Shown here one piece after another: positions 33,467 to 45,508 of a DNA stretch of 64,000 nucleotides. The notes below the pieces were generated by a model. It saw only the letters and a program-made list of their open reading frames with translations. It had not been told where the DNA came from and made no database searches. Numbering within the stretch: the first letter of the stretch is position 1; each line of letters opens with the position of its first letter. Made by a program: the position numbers and the translations under genes. The stretch spans positions 287,784-351,783 of the forward strand of contig QKWP01000249.1 in NCBI GenBank assembly GCA_003550325.1. The letters are read 5' to 3'. The DNA comes from Gigaspora rosea (taxonomy: Eukaryota; Glomeromycota; Glomeromycetes; Diversisporales; Gigasporaceae).

Positions 33467-34172
33467 CCTATGAAAAAAGTGGTCCAGGTGGTGTTACGGT
33501 TTAGCACGGAGGTGTCCGTAATGGCATGTGCACTGTGGCATGTATATATACGACACATGGAATGGCACGTGTTTAAAATAATACGTATCGGCACGTTGTG
33601 TATGTCCACAACGACACGTGTAAGATTTTTATACGGAATGGCATGTATTCGAGATGACACGTATAGGCTCGTTAGTTGAAATTACACGTATTTAACAGCA
33701 CGTGTATCTCGTGTAGCCAATAAAATCGCAGGATCAGATGTAACATAAAAATTCAAAACCAACAAATTTTTTTAAAAAATCATCTGTACCTCCAAATCTC
33801 ATCTATGAAATGCTTTTTAATTCCTAAAAAAAAAATCTTTGCAAAATTTTGCTATAGGCATGTTTGTTACCACCCTTCACAATTATACTGTACTTTAACT
33901 AAATTGAATTCATTCTTGTCATAAGAAATATATGCATGTAAACTTACGTGTGCCTCGACCCGTGCCAAAACACATGAATTTTGGCTTAGTAAAGTGCAGC
34001 AAAACCCGGTCCATTTACGGTCCAAAATGTTCGAGCAGACGGTCCAATTCAGACTATTTTAGTTATGCCAACACAGAACTCACATATACAAACCCATCTC
34101 TTTAGCTATTCCACAGATCACCGTGCATTTCCATAGAACTACATGCATATCTGGACGGATTTTTTTATAGGG
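33467..34172. mobile_element. Diverged copy of the GGCACG-rich Harbinger-like element
   Basis: The ends CCTATGAAAAAAGTGG and inverted TCCCTATAAAAAAATCC correspond to the 14494-15115 element. The interior shows GGCATG/GGCACGTG and GGTCCATTTACGGTCC motifs in the same order. It is nested in LTR element B. Confidence 0.7.
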
Positions 34173-34470
34173 ATTATATAAAACTTCCTCCTCTGATGAA
34201 GTAACTTCTTCTTCTGATTCTTCAGTGTCCTCATCATTAGGAATATATTCGTGGGAGCTGTCTTCAAAAGAACTATCATCGAATCATTCCTGAGATGTAT
34301 CAGATGATTCCAAATCATTATTAAAGTTTTCTTTGAAGAATTAGCAGAAAGGTCGGTTGCTTTAGGAATAGAGTTGTGGTTGTTCTTGGACACAGGTAGG
34401 GAAGAACAGTTGGCGGCATAGTGTCCTTGTCATCGACAGTTGTAGCAAAGTCATCGATATATTTTCCTGG
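34173..34470 (-). pseudogene. Gag remnant with a zinc knuckle, LTR element B
   Basis: On the minus strand, about 34460-34400, the frame reads CYNCR*QGHYAANC, a C-x2-C-x4-H-x4-C zinc knuckle interrupted by TGA. A second TGA lies two residues upstream of the first Cys. It continues as SSLPVSKNNHNSIPKATD and an acidic/serine-rich tail until the nested MITE. Zinc knuckles bind the element RNA during packaging. Both stops are TGA where CGA (Arg) would fit. Confidence 0.65.
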
Positions 34471-34844
34471 GAATATAATCATGGCATAAGGGAAAGTGTT
34501 CAAATAGGAGATTAAGGTTATATAGTTGTTAGTCGAGAAATGAAAAGATAGGAGTTTGAGGGTCATGTGAAGAGTAGTTGGATATTACTATGAGTTGATA
34601 AGGATAATCACAAAGCTGAACAAGCTGGACATAATGTAACATTATGGAGGTTAGGTAAACAACTTTCTAAAGAGTGATTATGACCATTTTGTAAGTAATG
34701 TAAGAGTAGTTACGGATGAGTTTTTAAAAAAATAAAAGCTACAGTATTTTAAATATAATAGTTCTTTAATTAGATGTTAAAATTAAAATTATAGTAGGAA
34801 TCCTGAAATCTGACAGGCATGTGGTCCATACAATCAGTACTATT

Positions 34845-35785
34845 TGTTATTATCTAATTTGGGAGAGCATCAGTTTATTGTGAGTGCTGAGATAGTTCAG
34901 ATAGTAAATGAATATAAAATATATAGGGTTGGGTTGATAAATATAGTGATTCAAAATACAAGGAAAATTACAAAAAACAAATACAATAGCAAAACTAAGC
35001 TGCACTAAGCATATAAATATTACTATAATCTTTATTATAGTAAGGGATCAACAAAAGACCAAAAACCTGAAGTTATATAGAAGGTGAATACATTGGGTTT
35101 ATATATATGTAAATTACTTAGAATTCCTCTCGATATGTTTATTGGGGCAACGTCCATCTGAAATTACTAAGCTTTAATCCATTTCACACCAATAAAAGTT
35201 TCTCTCAATTTTCATGAAACAACTCCTTATTGAAGTTTACTTATTTTGTAATACTTCTTTTTAAAATTATTGAATGCTTTACATTTTTATTTTTTGGAAG
35301 ACGAATAAGAATATAAATTTTCTTATTTGATCCATACTTGTTAATGGTACTTTGTCAGGCTAATATCCTTATTTTATAAGAAACAGAGGTACAAATATCA
35401 GAAGAAAAGAAAAGGAAGATAAAGTACAATCGAAAGATTTGAATGGTATAATCTAGTAGTACATTCAAATCTTGTACATGGGTTGGGGTCAAATGAGGTA
35501 TTTTTGTTGATCATTATATAATATAGCTGATATCTGGTTATAGTAACAAAAATTAACTATCTAGAAAGGTTCGACTAAATGATCTATGACAATAGCTAAA
35601 GTATTAATTATAGAAATTTATAACATATATAAATATAGAAACAAAAAGAAAACTAAATATAGATTAGAATAGAAAATAAATAAGGAAATAAAAATAAATA
35701 TATAATATAAGTAAAAATAGAAATGTTCAGTGCATGGGGACATCACATTATTCTTCCAAAAAAATTCTTTATTCATGTGATAACA
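34845..35785 (-). repeat. LTR of element B (right, 5' LTR)
   Basis: It starts TGTTATTATCTAATTTGGGA and ends TGTGATAACA. On the minus strand its inner edge is followed by AATAGTACTGATTGTATGGA, a diverged version of the element A primer-binding region. Confidence 0.8.
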
Positions 35786-35904
35786 CCGGTTTGGATAGCT
35801 ATTTTTATATATTTCGTGTTTTTGTCTTTGCCATCTCGGTTTGTTTTGTTCAGACTGATTCTGATTATATATCAGGTAATTTCATGATGTACCTGGCTTT
35901 AGCC

Positions 35905-36613
35905 TACTCTCATACAAAGCAATTAGTAAAACTCCACTGATTTTTACTATAAAATTTTGACTCTTAACTGCGGATTACACTTAAAATTTGATAAAAAATA
36001 TATATAATGAATATAAAAATTAAAAGTTAAATAATAAAAATTCTCTAATTTGTAAAAAATTTTATAGATTGTATATTTTGATCATCAGAACTTATATATT
36101 TAATCGCTTATAATCAATTTACATAGTAGAATTTAAACTTTACTATGTAGCAACTACTTGTAATTACTAAAAAATCTCTTTTAATCAAAAATAAGCTACT
36201 TCTGATTTTTGTATATCTTTTCTATTTTTGCTTTAAATTTACAATAGTTTTTGTTTTTCTAATTATAGTAAGTATCTGAAATTAAACAAGTTATATGCTA
36301 ATCAGATGATCTAAGACAAAAACTGCTTCAACATTTTAAAAGCCAAATTAATTTAAAATTTTAAACTATTTTTCTTTATACTATACAAATTGTTCAATAT
36401 AAAAATTGCTAAAAAAATAGGTTTAATATAAAGTAACTAGTTTTTTTTGATTTCCAGTTAGTTACTAATAAAGCAATATCTTATAGTGCTTGATTAAACA
36501 AGACCAACTTGATTTGTATTTTATATTACCCCTCTACTCCCTAGAAATGGGCAGACTAATACATATTATATATAAAAAATTATTTTCTATAGTGTAGACA
36601 ACTTAGTTCCAAC
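35905..36613. other. AT-rich intergenic stretch
   Basis: No gene or paired repeat is recognised. Confidence 0.35.
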
Positions 36614-36725
36614 TAGAGTTGCCTGCTATAATTATTTTAACAAGTTGTAATATTACAACCTATATATTATAATATTGCAACCTATATGTTGTAAAAATTG
36701 TAATTAATTATAGCAGGCAACTCTA
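36614..36725. mobile_element. 112-bp hAT-like MITE
   Basis: The TIR TAGAGTTGCCTGCTATAATT is perfect on both sides. Octamers GTTCCAAC (36606-36613) and GTTTCAAC (36726-36733) flank it, 7 of 8 identical. Confidence 0.88.
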
Positions 36726-36733
36726 GTTTCAAC

Positions 36734-37377
36734 TAATAAAAATTTTTAGCAGCCAAATTTAAATTTTATTTTTTATATATATAAAGAAGCCAATTTGAAA
36801 ATTTAGCCAATATTTATATATAAAGTGGCCAAATTTAAATTTTTAATATTATATATAAAAATAAAATTAATTGTTTAAAAAGGCCAAATTTGTTTTTTTT
36901 TATATATAAAAAATGTGGACAAATTTTATATTTAATTATAAATATACTCTAATTTCAACTTGATATAACTTTTTAATAAATAAATTTAAAAAATTTAAAA
37001 TATAGAAATGTTTAGCTAGTTTTGATTTAATATTTTAAAATAGTATTTTTTGCTTACTATTTTTTGTTAAAAAAGAATTAGCAATTTGAATATTATCAAT
37101 TTTATTGGTTATGCTAGTTTATTTATACTGTAATACTGTAATACAAATTTTTTTGTTTCAAGATTTTTCAAACATTTCTATAAATTTTGCTCAACTATAC
37201 TCATATTATATTTACTAGTTTTCACAAAACTTCAAACAATTTATATGAGATTATATTTAAAAAAATTGCTAATATAGGCTCTTTTTTAAAAAAGATTATA
37301 TTTGAAAAGTAGGTATTGGATAAAAAGATTATATTTAAAAACAGCTAGTAACTAAATATGTTATATTTAAAATTATG
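36734..37377. other. AT-rich intergenic stretch
   Basis: Short repeats of the type GGCCAAATTTAAATTTTTATATATAAA recur between 36740 and 36920. No gene is seen. Confidence 0.35.
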
Positions 37378-37385
37378 CTAATAGG

Positions 37386-37681
37386 AGGACCCTGGACATC
37401 TCTCATATAGGTCATAACTGGAATTTGGCCAATTTTGATCTAATTTGCTAAAAATGACAAAATCTATTTACTTAAATAACTTCTGATCCAGTAATCAGAA
37501 TTGAATAAACTTTTTTTTATTAGATGCGCCTCACTGAAAGCTTCATTTTTTAAAAAAAGTACTATTCAAATTGGACTACTAGATACCAAGATAATTGCCA
37601 AAAACTGTTTTTTGCTTCTCAAATTTTAGAGGTATTTGCTAAAAAAACAAGTATGACCTCTATACTAGATGTCCGGGTTCT
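37386..37681. mobile_element. hAT-like MITE with perfect 8-bp target duplication
   Basis: CTAATAGG flanks both sides (37378-37385 and 37682-37689). The ends are AGGACCCTGGACATC and inverted AGAACCCGGACATC, followed by a shared GGTCATA block. Confidence 0.88.
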
Positions 37682-37689
37682 CTAATAGG

Positions 37690-38324
37690 ATAAGCTTTAT
37701 AAATCTTATATTTGAATTGTGCTAATAAAAAAATATAAAGTAAATTTTTTGGGAGTTTTTTTTTTAAGAATATAGGTTTTTTTTTTAGAGAATATAGTTC
37801 TGTTTTTTTTTAAAAAAAATGTAAATATGTTTTTTTTTTAAAAAATGTAGGTCTGTATTTTTTTTTTTTAAAAAAAAAAAAATATAGTTCTTTTTTTTTA
37901 GAAAATATAGTTTTGTTTATTTTCTTAAGAATGATGTATTTTAAAAAAAATAAAAAATTTAAAATTTTATCTAATATTTAAAATATAGCCTATATATACT
38001 AATATAAAAGTGCTAACAAAAAAATTTAATATGATGCCCAAAAACCAAATATAAGTTTATATAAATTATTCAGAGTTCTGTTTTTATATACCTTTTTACT
38101 ATTTTAATTGGCTATATTATGTAAACAACACATATACTAATTTTTATCTTTTACTATTATATAAATGGATTTGTTTCTATTCAATATATCACAAAATTCA
38201 ATTTTATTACAAACAATAATCAAAACATAATATTAACCAATCAAATTTTACTCAATATATAAAAATTTGTTTTTGTAATATACAATTTTAAATATATAAA
38301 TAAATAATTTATTTATTTTATTTA
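37690..38324. other. AT-rich stretch with T/A runs
   Basis: Four or five units of roughly 40 bp between 37735 and 37940 combine a T-run, an A-run and AATATAGKTTTGTTT. No gene is seen. Confidence 0.4.
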
Positions 38325-38590
38325 TTAACTGACAAATTATTTACTAACAAGTTCATTTTGCCAATAGTTTATTTTCACTAAAGCTCATTTAACTGACAAG
38401 TTTTTTCTATAAAGCATACTAATTTTAACTCTAATTTTACTCTGACTCTAATAATAATGACTAGAATTACTTTGTTAGTGAAATAAACTCCAGTGAAATA
38501 AAGTATCAGTAAAATAAACTTGTTAGTAAATAATTTGTTAGTGAAATAGTATGTCTATAAAGTGATTTTTAGCAAAATAATTGCTATTCT
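38325..38590. mobile_element. CACTGACA-repeat MITE, copy 2
   Basis: AACTGACAAATTATTTACTA on the left and its inverse AGTAAATAATTTGTTAGTGA on the right, with the same motif order as 27055-27362. Confidence 0.7.
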
Positions 38591-38912
38591 AATATCACAT
38601 AATAAAAAATACTATCATTTATAATTATTAATATAACTTTATTATTGTATAACTTGATAATAAAGAAATAGTTTAATATAGTATTAATATAATGTTTATT
38701 ATCTTTTACAAGATATTATTGCCTTTGCTCATATTTATATAAAAATTTATTTTATAAAAAAGGATCATATATAGCAGTTCTTTAATATATAAGAACTTTA
38801 ATATTTAATTAGAAATTCACGTAAGAACAGAACAATTTATAAAATTTTATATAATAAAAATAAGCAAATTTACTATAATATTTCGAATATTGGAATCTAG
38901 TTTGCCTACAAT

Positions 38913-40057
38913 TTTTTTTTTTAATTCGGCAATCATGCCAGTACTTTATTAGGTTTATATAATTAACGCTAAGGTTTTATAAATTAGGGCCGAAGCCTAC
39001 CTAAATTTTAAATACTGACTAACCCGGCTCTTTGTGACTAAAGTCCAAATTACCCATGTTCGATCTGCTATAGTAAACTTTAATTCATATCAAGTCTTTT
39101 GCATGACCGCTTAATATATCACCATTTAGTGTTTACGTTCTAACTTATCATGATTGCCTACTTTTTTCCTAAACCTTCTTCTCCAAGCTTCTCAAGCAGA
39201 AGGATTCAAATTCCAACTAACTAAGAAAAATAAAACATATCAAGAAAATAAAAGGGGAGATAAAAAAGGGGGTAATACTAAAAACTAAATGAAATTCAAA
39301 ATAAATGCAAAAAAAGAAAAAGAAAAACCGAAGAAAAAGGCAGAAAAAACGAAACAATCTATGATAAGTACACTATTATAACCCGTGCCAGGCATAAACA
39401 AAAACTATATAACAACTGCAACAATTGTATATCTCTATTATAAAGCTTCGCTTTAATATTAATAGACCCTTCCGACTAACGTTTCATTTTGAATATCTCT
39501 TTTCACCATAGACGTAAGATTCTTGTCATGTGGAGTAGCGATGTGTTGTTCAAAACAAACATGTGGTTGCATTCTACTGAGTTCGTCCGAAAATAGAAAC
39601 TGTAAACAATGTCGATCTTTTACTGGGGGGTAAGCTAAATCGCCCACTTTTTCAAAAAAATTTGAAGAAAAAAGGGAGTGGAGCGAAAGCGAGAAAGGAG
39701 TCACTTGTAACAAACTTGAAGGAATGTGAGTCCAGAAAACTCATTTTCTTGTTATTTCCCACTGTTTTACCACAGGATACTTCGTCGACGGAGAGAAACT
39801 CATATCCCACCAAAATTTCTCATACAAGGGTACTACCTGCCAGTTATCTTGTAAAAGAACGCTTCTGGTTTCATGTCGAATATACAAAGGAGTCCTCCAG
39901 CCCGATTGACCTTTGTAAAAACCGTATTTCTGTGTTGTCCTACTATACTTTATGTATAGGCAACTCTCTAACAAGAAAAATTTTTGTTTTCTTTCAGTGG
40001 GAAAATTTGGTCCAAGTGATCGTCAGAAAGTGTTTTTTGAATTTTTATTAGGTATTG
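38913..40057 (-). mobile_element. Non-LTR retroelement insertion with 17-bp target duplication
   Basis: TCTAGTTTGCCTACAAT is present exactly at 38896-38912 and 40058-40074. The left junction carries a T-run (38913-38922), the poly(A) tail of a minus-strand element. The 1.15-kb body includes an A/G-rich block (39250-39360) and, near its 5' side on the minus strand, a 77-codon ORF (39974-39741: MLESCLYIKYSR, then LLQDNWQ and PLYEKFWW) also kept in the repeat at 17.3-17.6 kb. No reverse transcriptase is visible, so it is either a long SINE-like element or a truncated or rearranged LINE. Confidence 0.8.
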
Positions 40058-40074
40058 TCTAGTTTGCCTACAAT

Positions 40075-42284
40075 ATAAAGTATTTATAATATAAAATTAA
40101 ATTATATAGGCATAAAAATATGGTATTTGTCTTTCTTTTTATTAAAAGTCTAGTAGAATTTTCTAAAAATAAAAGGTACTTTACTAAGGCTACAATTTTG
40201 AATTTTAAAAAACCTATCTTTTTACTATATAATTTTGGGAAATTGGATTCCATATTACTATTAAAACTATATAAATACTTATCCCTGACTTTTGTCCTGT
40301 TCTTACGTAAATTGCTAATTAAACTTCAATTATACTTTTATATTCTAAATTTTCTTTTTGTAAATATTAATGTTTATTCTTATATTTTTTTTTAAAATGA
40401 GCTATTTTTTCTAAGAATAAATTTTCTTATATCTTGCAAGATTTAGTACACAACTTTTTTAACTATTTATAATAGAAGAAACAGGCACATTTGGCTTAAG
40501 TTTTATAATAAAGAAAATTTTGTGCTACTAAATAATTTTAACCTAACTACAAACTGCTTATTTATGATATTTCTTAAACATATGGGTCAAATTGTTTCAT
40601 CTCCGTAGTAATTTGATATGTCATGAACATATGGCAAAATGATTGTAAAATTATCAATGACGATATTGATAAATAGTTAATTGGAATAAAAATAAAATGA
40701 TAAGAAAAGGCAATATGTCATTTTTTTATTTAGAATAATTAGAGGTGAAAGATTGAAATAATAAAATTAAATATACTATATAAACTTAAAATGTATAAAA
40801 ATAATTTGAGTGCTGCAAAGAGAAAATGAGGTTGTGGACTTTCAAGTCCATCTTTTAAATTAATTGGCGAGTAATAGATTAAATTAAAATCTTATAAGAA
40901 ACTTTTCTTGGCATTATAATTGATATACGGGAGGGTGAAACCTGAGCTTTTTAGNTCCATCTTTTAAATTAATTGGCGAGTAATAGATTAAATTAAAATC
41001 TTATAAGAAACTTTTCTTGGCATTATAATTGATATACGGGAGGGTGAAACCTGAGCTTTTTAGGTTACGTTTTGATGAGGGTACTATTTTTAGGATAGTT
41101 AGATGGTAATCTGCATCAATAACGTAACAAAAAAACTTAGATTTCACCTTGTCGTGTTGATATTTCTTTTTTAGGAGTTCAAAATGTAAACGATTGGCAT
41201 AAAATTATAGTAAAGTTGAATAAAATTTAAGATTATAGATGATGTATATTATTATTTATAGTTTACGTTTTTGATTTTGTGAGACAAAGTAATGTAGCTA
41301 CCTTATTTATACTTATTTTAACTTCAACTATAGTTTATTTGTAATTGCCTAAAAAAATTATCCGTTCGTTTAATGGTTTAACCTAACTGGTTTTAATACC
41401 ATTCCAAAAAAATCAACATCATTCAACATTATAGCATCACACCTGAAAAATTTTCACTATCTGGCCAAATCAAAATTAAGTCATGTAGCATAAAACCATT
41501 ATTCTACCTAAGCAGAAGCAAAATTTTATGCAATTAAATGTTTTCAACACTTAGTTATCTATGGTATATCTTGATTTTAGTATGCCAATTTTTTAAATAT
41601 TTTTAGCAACTTTCGGATTATAATGTAGATATCGTAACACATGATCATTATACCATATTGGAATTCTTGCTTTCATCATGTGATCGTACTGGTATATTGT
41701 AATTGTGAATAAATAAAAATCATCAACGTAGTGTATCAAAAAAGTTGAACGGAACCATCCTTCTCACATTTCATGTGATCGTACTGGTATTATGAATCAT
41801 TTTTTAATAAAAGTTAAACCCGATTTTACTTTAAATGGCAAGCCATTGATCGTAATAATGAAGTATTACAAATGACATCTAATTATCGTTTACTAAAGAA
41901 GAACAAATTTTTGCAATATATAATCATCTTATGACCAATTTACGATAAGTTACATGAAATTGTTGGTTGGGTTAGAATGGAAATTAATACATAATCTACA
42001 TGCTGCATAAATCGCCGCATTTTCTTGATATATAAATATATAAACCTCCTAACTAAATTTCACTTCGCTTTAACCTCCCTCTAAAATTAGAAATTTTATG
42101 TTACGTAAAACAGGTAATGATCATTAGAAAAAATGTATGCCAATCAGCTTTAAGATTTTGGCTTCAATTTAGATGCTAGTAAAACCATACACTTTACGTT
42201 CCTGGTATGGATGCCCGTAACTTTGTTCACGGCATCAATACCATCTTATGCACGTTGAATTGGGTATCAGACTTTCGGACTGGA
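40075..42284. other. AT-rich intergenic region
   Basis: No gene is supported. A small inverted pair GTTACGTTTTGATG / CATCAATAACGTAAC lies at 41064-41128, and TCATGTGATCGTACTGGTAT recurs at about 41677 and 41771. Confidence 0.35.
40847..41063. repeat. Exact 108-bp duplication flanking an N
   Basis: 40847-40954 and 40956-41063 are identical as far as I can read, with a single n at 40955 between them. This looks like contig ends overlapping at a scaffold gap. Confidence 0.92.
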
Positions 42285-42436
42285 CTCAAACTTTTCGGGC
42301 CGGACTCGAACCGGACTCGAACTAGGCCGGACCAGACTGAGTTGTAAAATAGTTTGAGTCCGAGTCTGGTTCGAAATTCGAACCGGACTCGGACTTGCCT
42401 AAAGTCCGGCCTCAGTCCGGGTCCGTCGGAGCCCTA
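42285..42436. repeat. CCGGACTC-rich hAT-like terminal fragment
   Basis: GC-richer block with repeated CCGGACTCGAA and its inverse, ending GTCGGAGCCCTA, i.e. inverted TAGGGCTCCGAC. It resembles a subterminal region of a hAT-like element; the other end was not found. Confidence 0.45.
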
Positions 42437-43100
42437 CTCTGAACTAATTGTAAGTTTTCGTAAGTTTATTTCTGCATAAAAACTTATAGAAATTTACACA
42501 TATTTTTTTGCTGGTGTATATATAGTACTGTATATACTGTATTGATTTTACAGTATTTATATATACTATTTTTTTAATAGTACATATATGTATCTCGCTA
42601 ATCACTCGCATACTTCTATATTGCCTTTGCATATATCAGATATCTTTATTTAGTATCTATTAGCTGCTATAAGTATATGTACAATATCAATAAAATATTA
42701 TTACACAATAAACTAATATAATAATGTTATTGTTACTTGAATTTTATATTATTGTTCTTGTTAGTTATGTAAAGTGAATTGACCTGTCTAAAAAATATTT
42801 ACCCAGATGATACCCACTCAGGTCAATTCACTAATGCCAATTATGAAAAGAAGCTTAATAATAATCGGTTAAGTTAGCTTTACAAAAATCAATTTGGCTA
42901 AATCAACTAACTGTCTTGATTTGATTTTTTAACTATCAACTTGGCTAAGTCAACTAACTGACTTGAGTTGATTTTTTATCTGTCGACTAGTATCACTAAA
43001 TAAAGCTATAGCTGTTCTTTTTGTTGGTGAAATATAAAAAAGTACTTTAAATTATACAAGTTAACCAGGTAATTGATTCACATTAGCCAATTTGAAAAAA
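42437..43100. other. Intergenic stretch
   Basis: No gene. AACTTGGCTAAGTCAACTAACTGACTTGA-type sequence is repeated twice at about 42891-42970. A relative of the 1.1-1.9 kb repeat lies at 43035-43095. Confidence 0.35.
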
Positions 43101-43345
43101 GTTATCCTATGAACTGAACCAGGTTCTGGAACCAGATTCTAGAACTTAACCCAACCAAACCAGGTTCCAGAGCCAGGCTTTAAAACTTAGTTCAACCAAC
43201 CCAGGTTCCAGAACCAGGTTCTGGAACTTAGCTTAAACCAAACCAGATTTGGAACCTAAGTTATAAAAACCAAGTTCTTAGGTTCATAAAATAGAATCTA
43301 AAGTTTTGGAACCAAAACCAAACCTAAACCAACCTAACCATCCCT
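43101..43345. mobile_element. hAT-like fragment with GGTTCCAGAACC repeats
   Basis: Many GGTTC(C/T)(A/G)GAACC motifs. The right end, inverted, reads TAGGGATGGTTAGGTTGG, matching the end type at 5863. The left end is eroded. Confidence 0.5.
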
Positions 43346-43586
43346 ACTAGAGAGTAGGAGAAATGGGTTAGACTTATGTCTAACCCATTTCTTCTACTCT
43401 TTAGGTGTGTCACTATTTGACAGCATATTTCTCGTGATTCTGCAAGTGGTTTTTAATTATTTTGGGCTCGTTGGAATTGTCTTAAAGAGATGAACATTTT
43501 GGTAGTAAAATCATTTAAAACGGACCAATAAATCAAAAATTATTTAGCCTTAAATTTTTAAAAAAATAAGCCCTACTTATAAATTA

Positions 43587-43842
43587 CCGTAAAGTCCCGA
43601 ATATAAGCAACCCCCGAAAATAAGCAACCCCCTCATTTTGAGATCAAAATACTAAGAAAATAAAATAAGCAACCCCTGCTAAACATATATAAAATTTATT
43701 ATAAACTTTATTGGACATTTATATATAAGGTATATTGACCAATAAAATTGAATATTTTAAAGTCCCGAATTTAAGCAACCCTTTGAAAAAATTTGGCTAA
43801 AATGGGTGGCTTAGGGGGTTGCTTATATTTGGGACTTTACGG
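43587..43842. mobile_element. Tc1/mariner-like MITE, CCGTAAAGTCCC family
   Basis: TIR CCGTAAAGTCCCGAATATAA on the left and inverted CCGTAAAGTCCCAAATATAA on the right, with TA on both sides. AAGCAACCCC is repeated internally. Confidence 0.88.
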
Positions 43843-43859
43843 TACTTAAATTATCCCAT

Positions 43860-44165
43860 ATGACTTAATAAAAAAATAATTTAAAATAAAAGAATTTAAA
43901 AAATAAAATCAAATGAACTAAAAATAATTAAAAATTAATTTAATAAAATAAAAAAAAATTAAAATAAAAAATAATTTAAAATAAAAAAAATAATTTAAAA
44001 TAAAAAAAATTTAAAATAAGAAAAAATAATAAAATAAAAAAATAATTTAAAATAAAAAAATAATTTATAATAAAAAAAAATAATTTAAAAAATAAAATTA
44101 AAACGAATTAAAATATATATATATATGATATATATTTTAAAAAAAAATAAAAAAGAAAAAAAGAA
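43860..44165. repeat. Low-complexity AATTTAAAATAA repeats
   Basis: Around fifteen degenerate copies of a 15-18 bp AATAATTTAAAATAAAA unit, ending in an (AT)n patch at 44115-44130. Confidence 0.8.
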
Positions 44166-45357
44166 AAAAATAAATAAATCATAATAAATAATGCTAAAAT
44201 TTTAGTTCATACTGGTTGTCAGCTCATATATGTTTATTTCATTTTGCGATGAAACGATCCAAGAAAAACTGCTGAAAAAAGAGCTTCCGAGGTGGTATTT
44301 ATTCGATTGTTAAGAGCTAGAGAACTAGTATCTGGTATTAATTAGTAAGAAGAAATATTTAAATAAACATGTAACTTTTATGGAAATAACAATTACAAAA
44401 CAATTATTTGAATCGATACTTATTTACATTTATTTTTAAGCCATCCGATCAGTGATTTATTTCATTCAATGAGAGAAAATATTAGTGTTCGGCCAATAGG
44501 AACTTAGAGGAATCTCAAAAATAATGCAGATCCGATCACGAGATCACGAGAATTTTAGCTGTAAAATTGTACGTACGAAGTTCTGTTTCTCGGATGAATG
44601 CATTATATAATTTTTTATTTACTTATTTTTATTTATTTATTTTTTTGCTCCTCTCATTTATAAGAGGAATGTAATGTTAGCTACTGAATCAAATTATCTG
44701 ACCTAATTAGATCTCAACTAAATCTAGACTAAATTTAACTTGAAGTCAATTCGTTATAATAGATTTATTATTTTAAAAATAGTTGTTCATTTTATATGTT
44801 TGTTTCATTTGCCACCCTCTCCCCTCTTCCGAGTGTCCTGGAAAATGATGTTAACCGAAAAATTAACTTCGCACGGCCTAAGGGATCGTTAATCAATAAC
44901 GTCTTGTTTATAGAAGCGAAAAGTGTAAAAAAAGGTCTGAGAGAGATCACGTGATTATAATTCGTATTGGGCAGCATTATAATGGGAATAGCATTACATT
45001 AGCAGGATAGAATGTAAGGATCTAACCGCCACCCGAAAAATTTCAGAACATGCAACTTATTAATAACAAATGTCAAACGATGCTTACTAATAAAATCTCA
45101 AAAATAGTAAAGATGAAAGTACCGTGTTTGTTAAAAAAACCCTAGAATAAATCACAAATTTTATAGCATTTTTAACGATTAAAGTGATTAAAAAAGATCT
45201 TATTTAGGGACTTTTAACCAACCCGGTATATTAATTTTTCGAAGAACACATAGAAAATCTGGACAGGTTTCATTAATTCTGACTTCAGAATCAATTAATA
45301 AAAGTATTATTTTTATTTTTTAATAGTAAATGTAGGTCGTATAAGTATTGTACATAA
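44166..45357. other. Intergenic region with a partial MITE
   Basis: At 44846-44880 there is a right-end fragment of the GGCCGTTT-type MITE (GATGTTAACCGAAAAATTAA). No gene is recognised. Confidence 0.4.
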
Positions 45358-45508
45358 GGCCACGCAAAGTTGAATTTTCGTTTGGCATTACATGGATTTC
45401 AAAATTCGGGACGGACGGACAGTTTTAAATTGGGCCGGCAATCATATTTTTCCTGTCAGTCTTATCGGACAATTATAATGCAAAACGAAAAATCAACTTT
45501 GCGTGGCC
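45358..45508. mobile_element. PIF/Harbinger-like MITE, best GGCCAC-family copy
   Basis: The TIR GGCCACGCAAAGTTGAWTTT continues into TCGTTTKGCATTA on both sides, with TAA duplicated at 45355-45357 and 45509-45511. The interior is slightly GC-richer. Confidence 0.9.

Larger units (their letters stand above)
31905..35785 (-). mobile_element. LTR retrotransposon B, decayed, minus orientation
   Basis: Two direct ~940-bp LTRs (31905-32848 and 34845-35785) begin TGTTA and end TAACA. The flanks are CCAG on the left and CCGG on the right, and the empty relative at 9165-9380 has one CCAG at this point. The sense strand is inferred to be minus because a Gag-type zinc knuckle lies on that strand, and because the sequence beside the right LTR on the minus strand matches the primer-binding region of element A. 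The 2-kb interior lacks reverse transcriptase and integrase and holds a nested MITE (33467-34172). Confidence 0.8.
31550..35904. mobile_element. TIR element hosting a MITE and an LTR retrotransposon
   Basis: The left TIR AGCTAAAGCCAGATACATCA runs on into TGAAATTACCTGA. It is matched by its inverse at 35870-35904 (TCAGGTAATTTCATGATG followed by CTGGCTTTAGCC). Removing the nested insertions leaves about 300 bp, resembling the copy at 9165-9380. It was probably a simple MITE before the later insertions. Confidence 0.75.

Noticed and set aside
34321-34566. 81-codon minus-strand ORF (MTLKLLSFHF...)
   Set aside because: It overlaps the zinc-knuckle frame in a different frame; the CCHC frame is the meaningful one.
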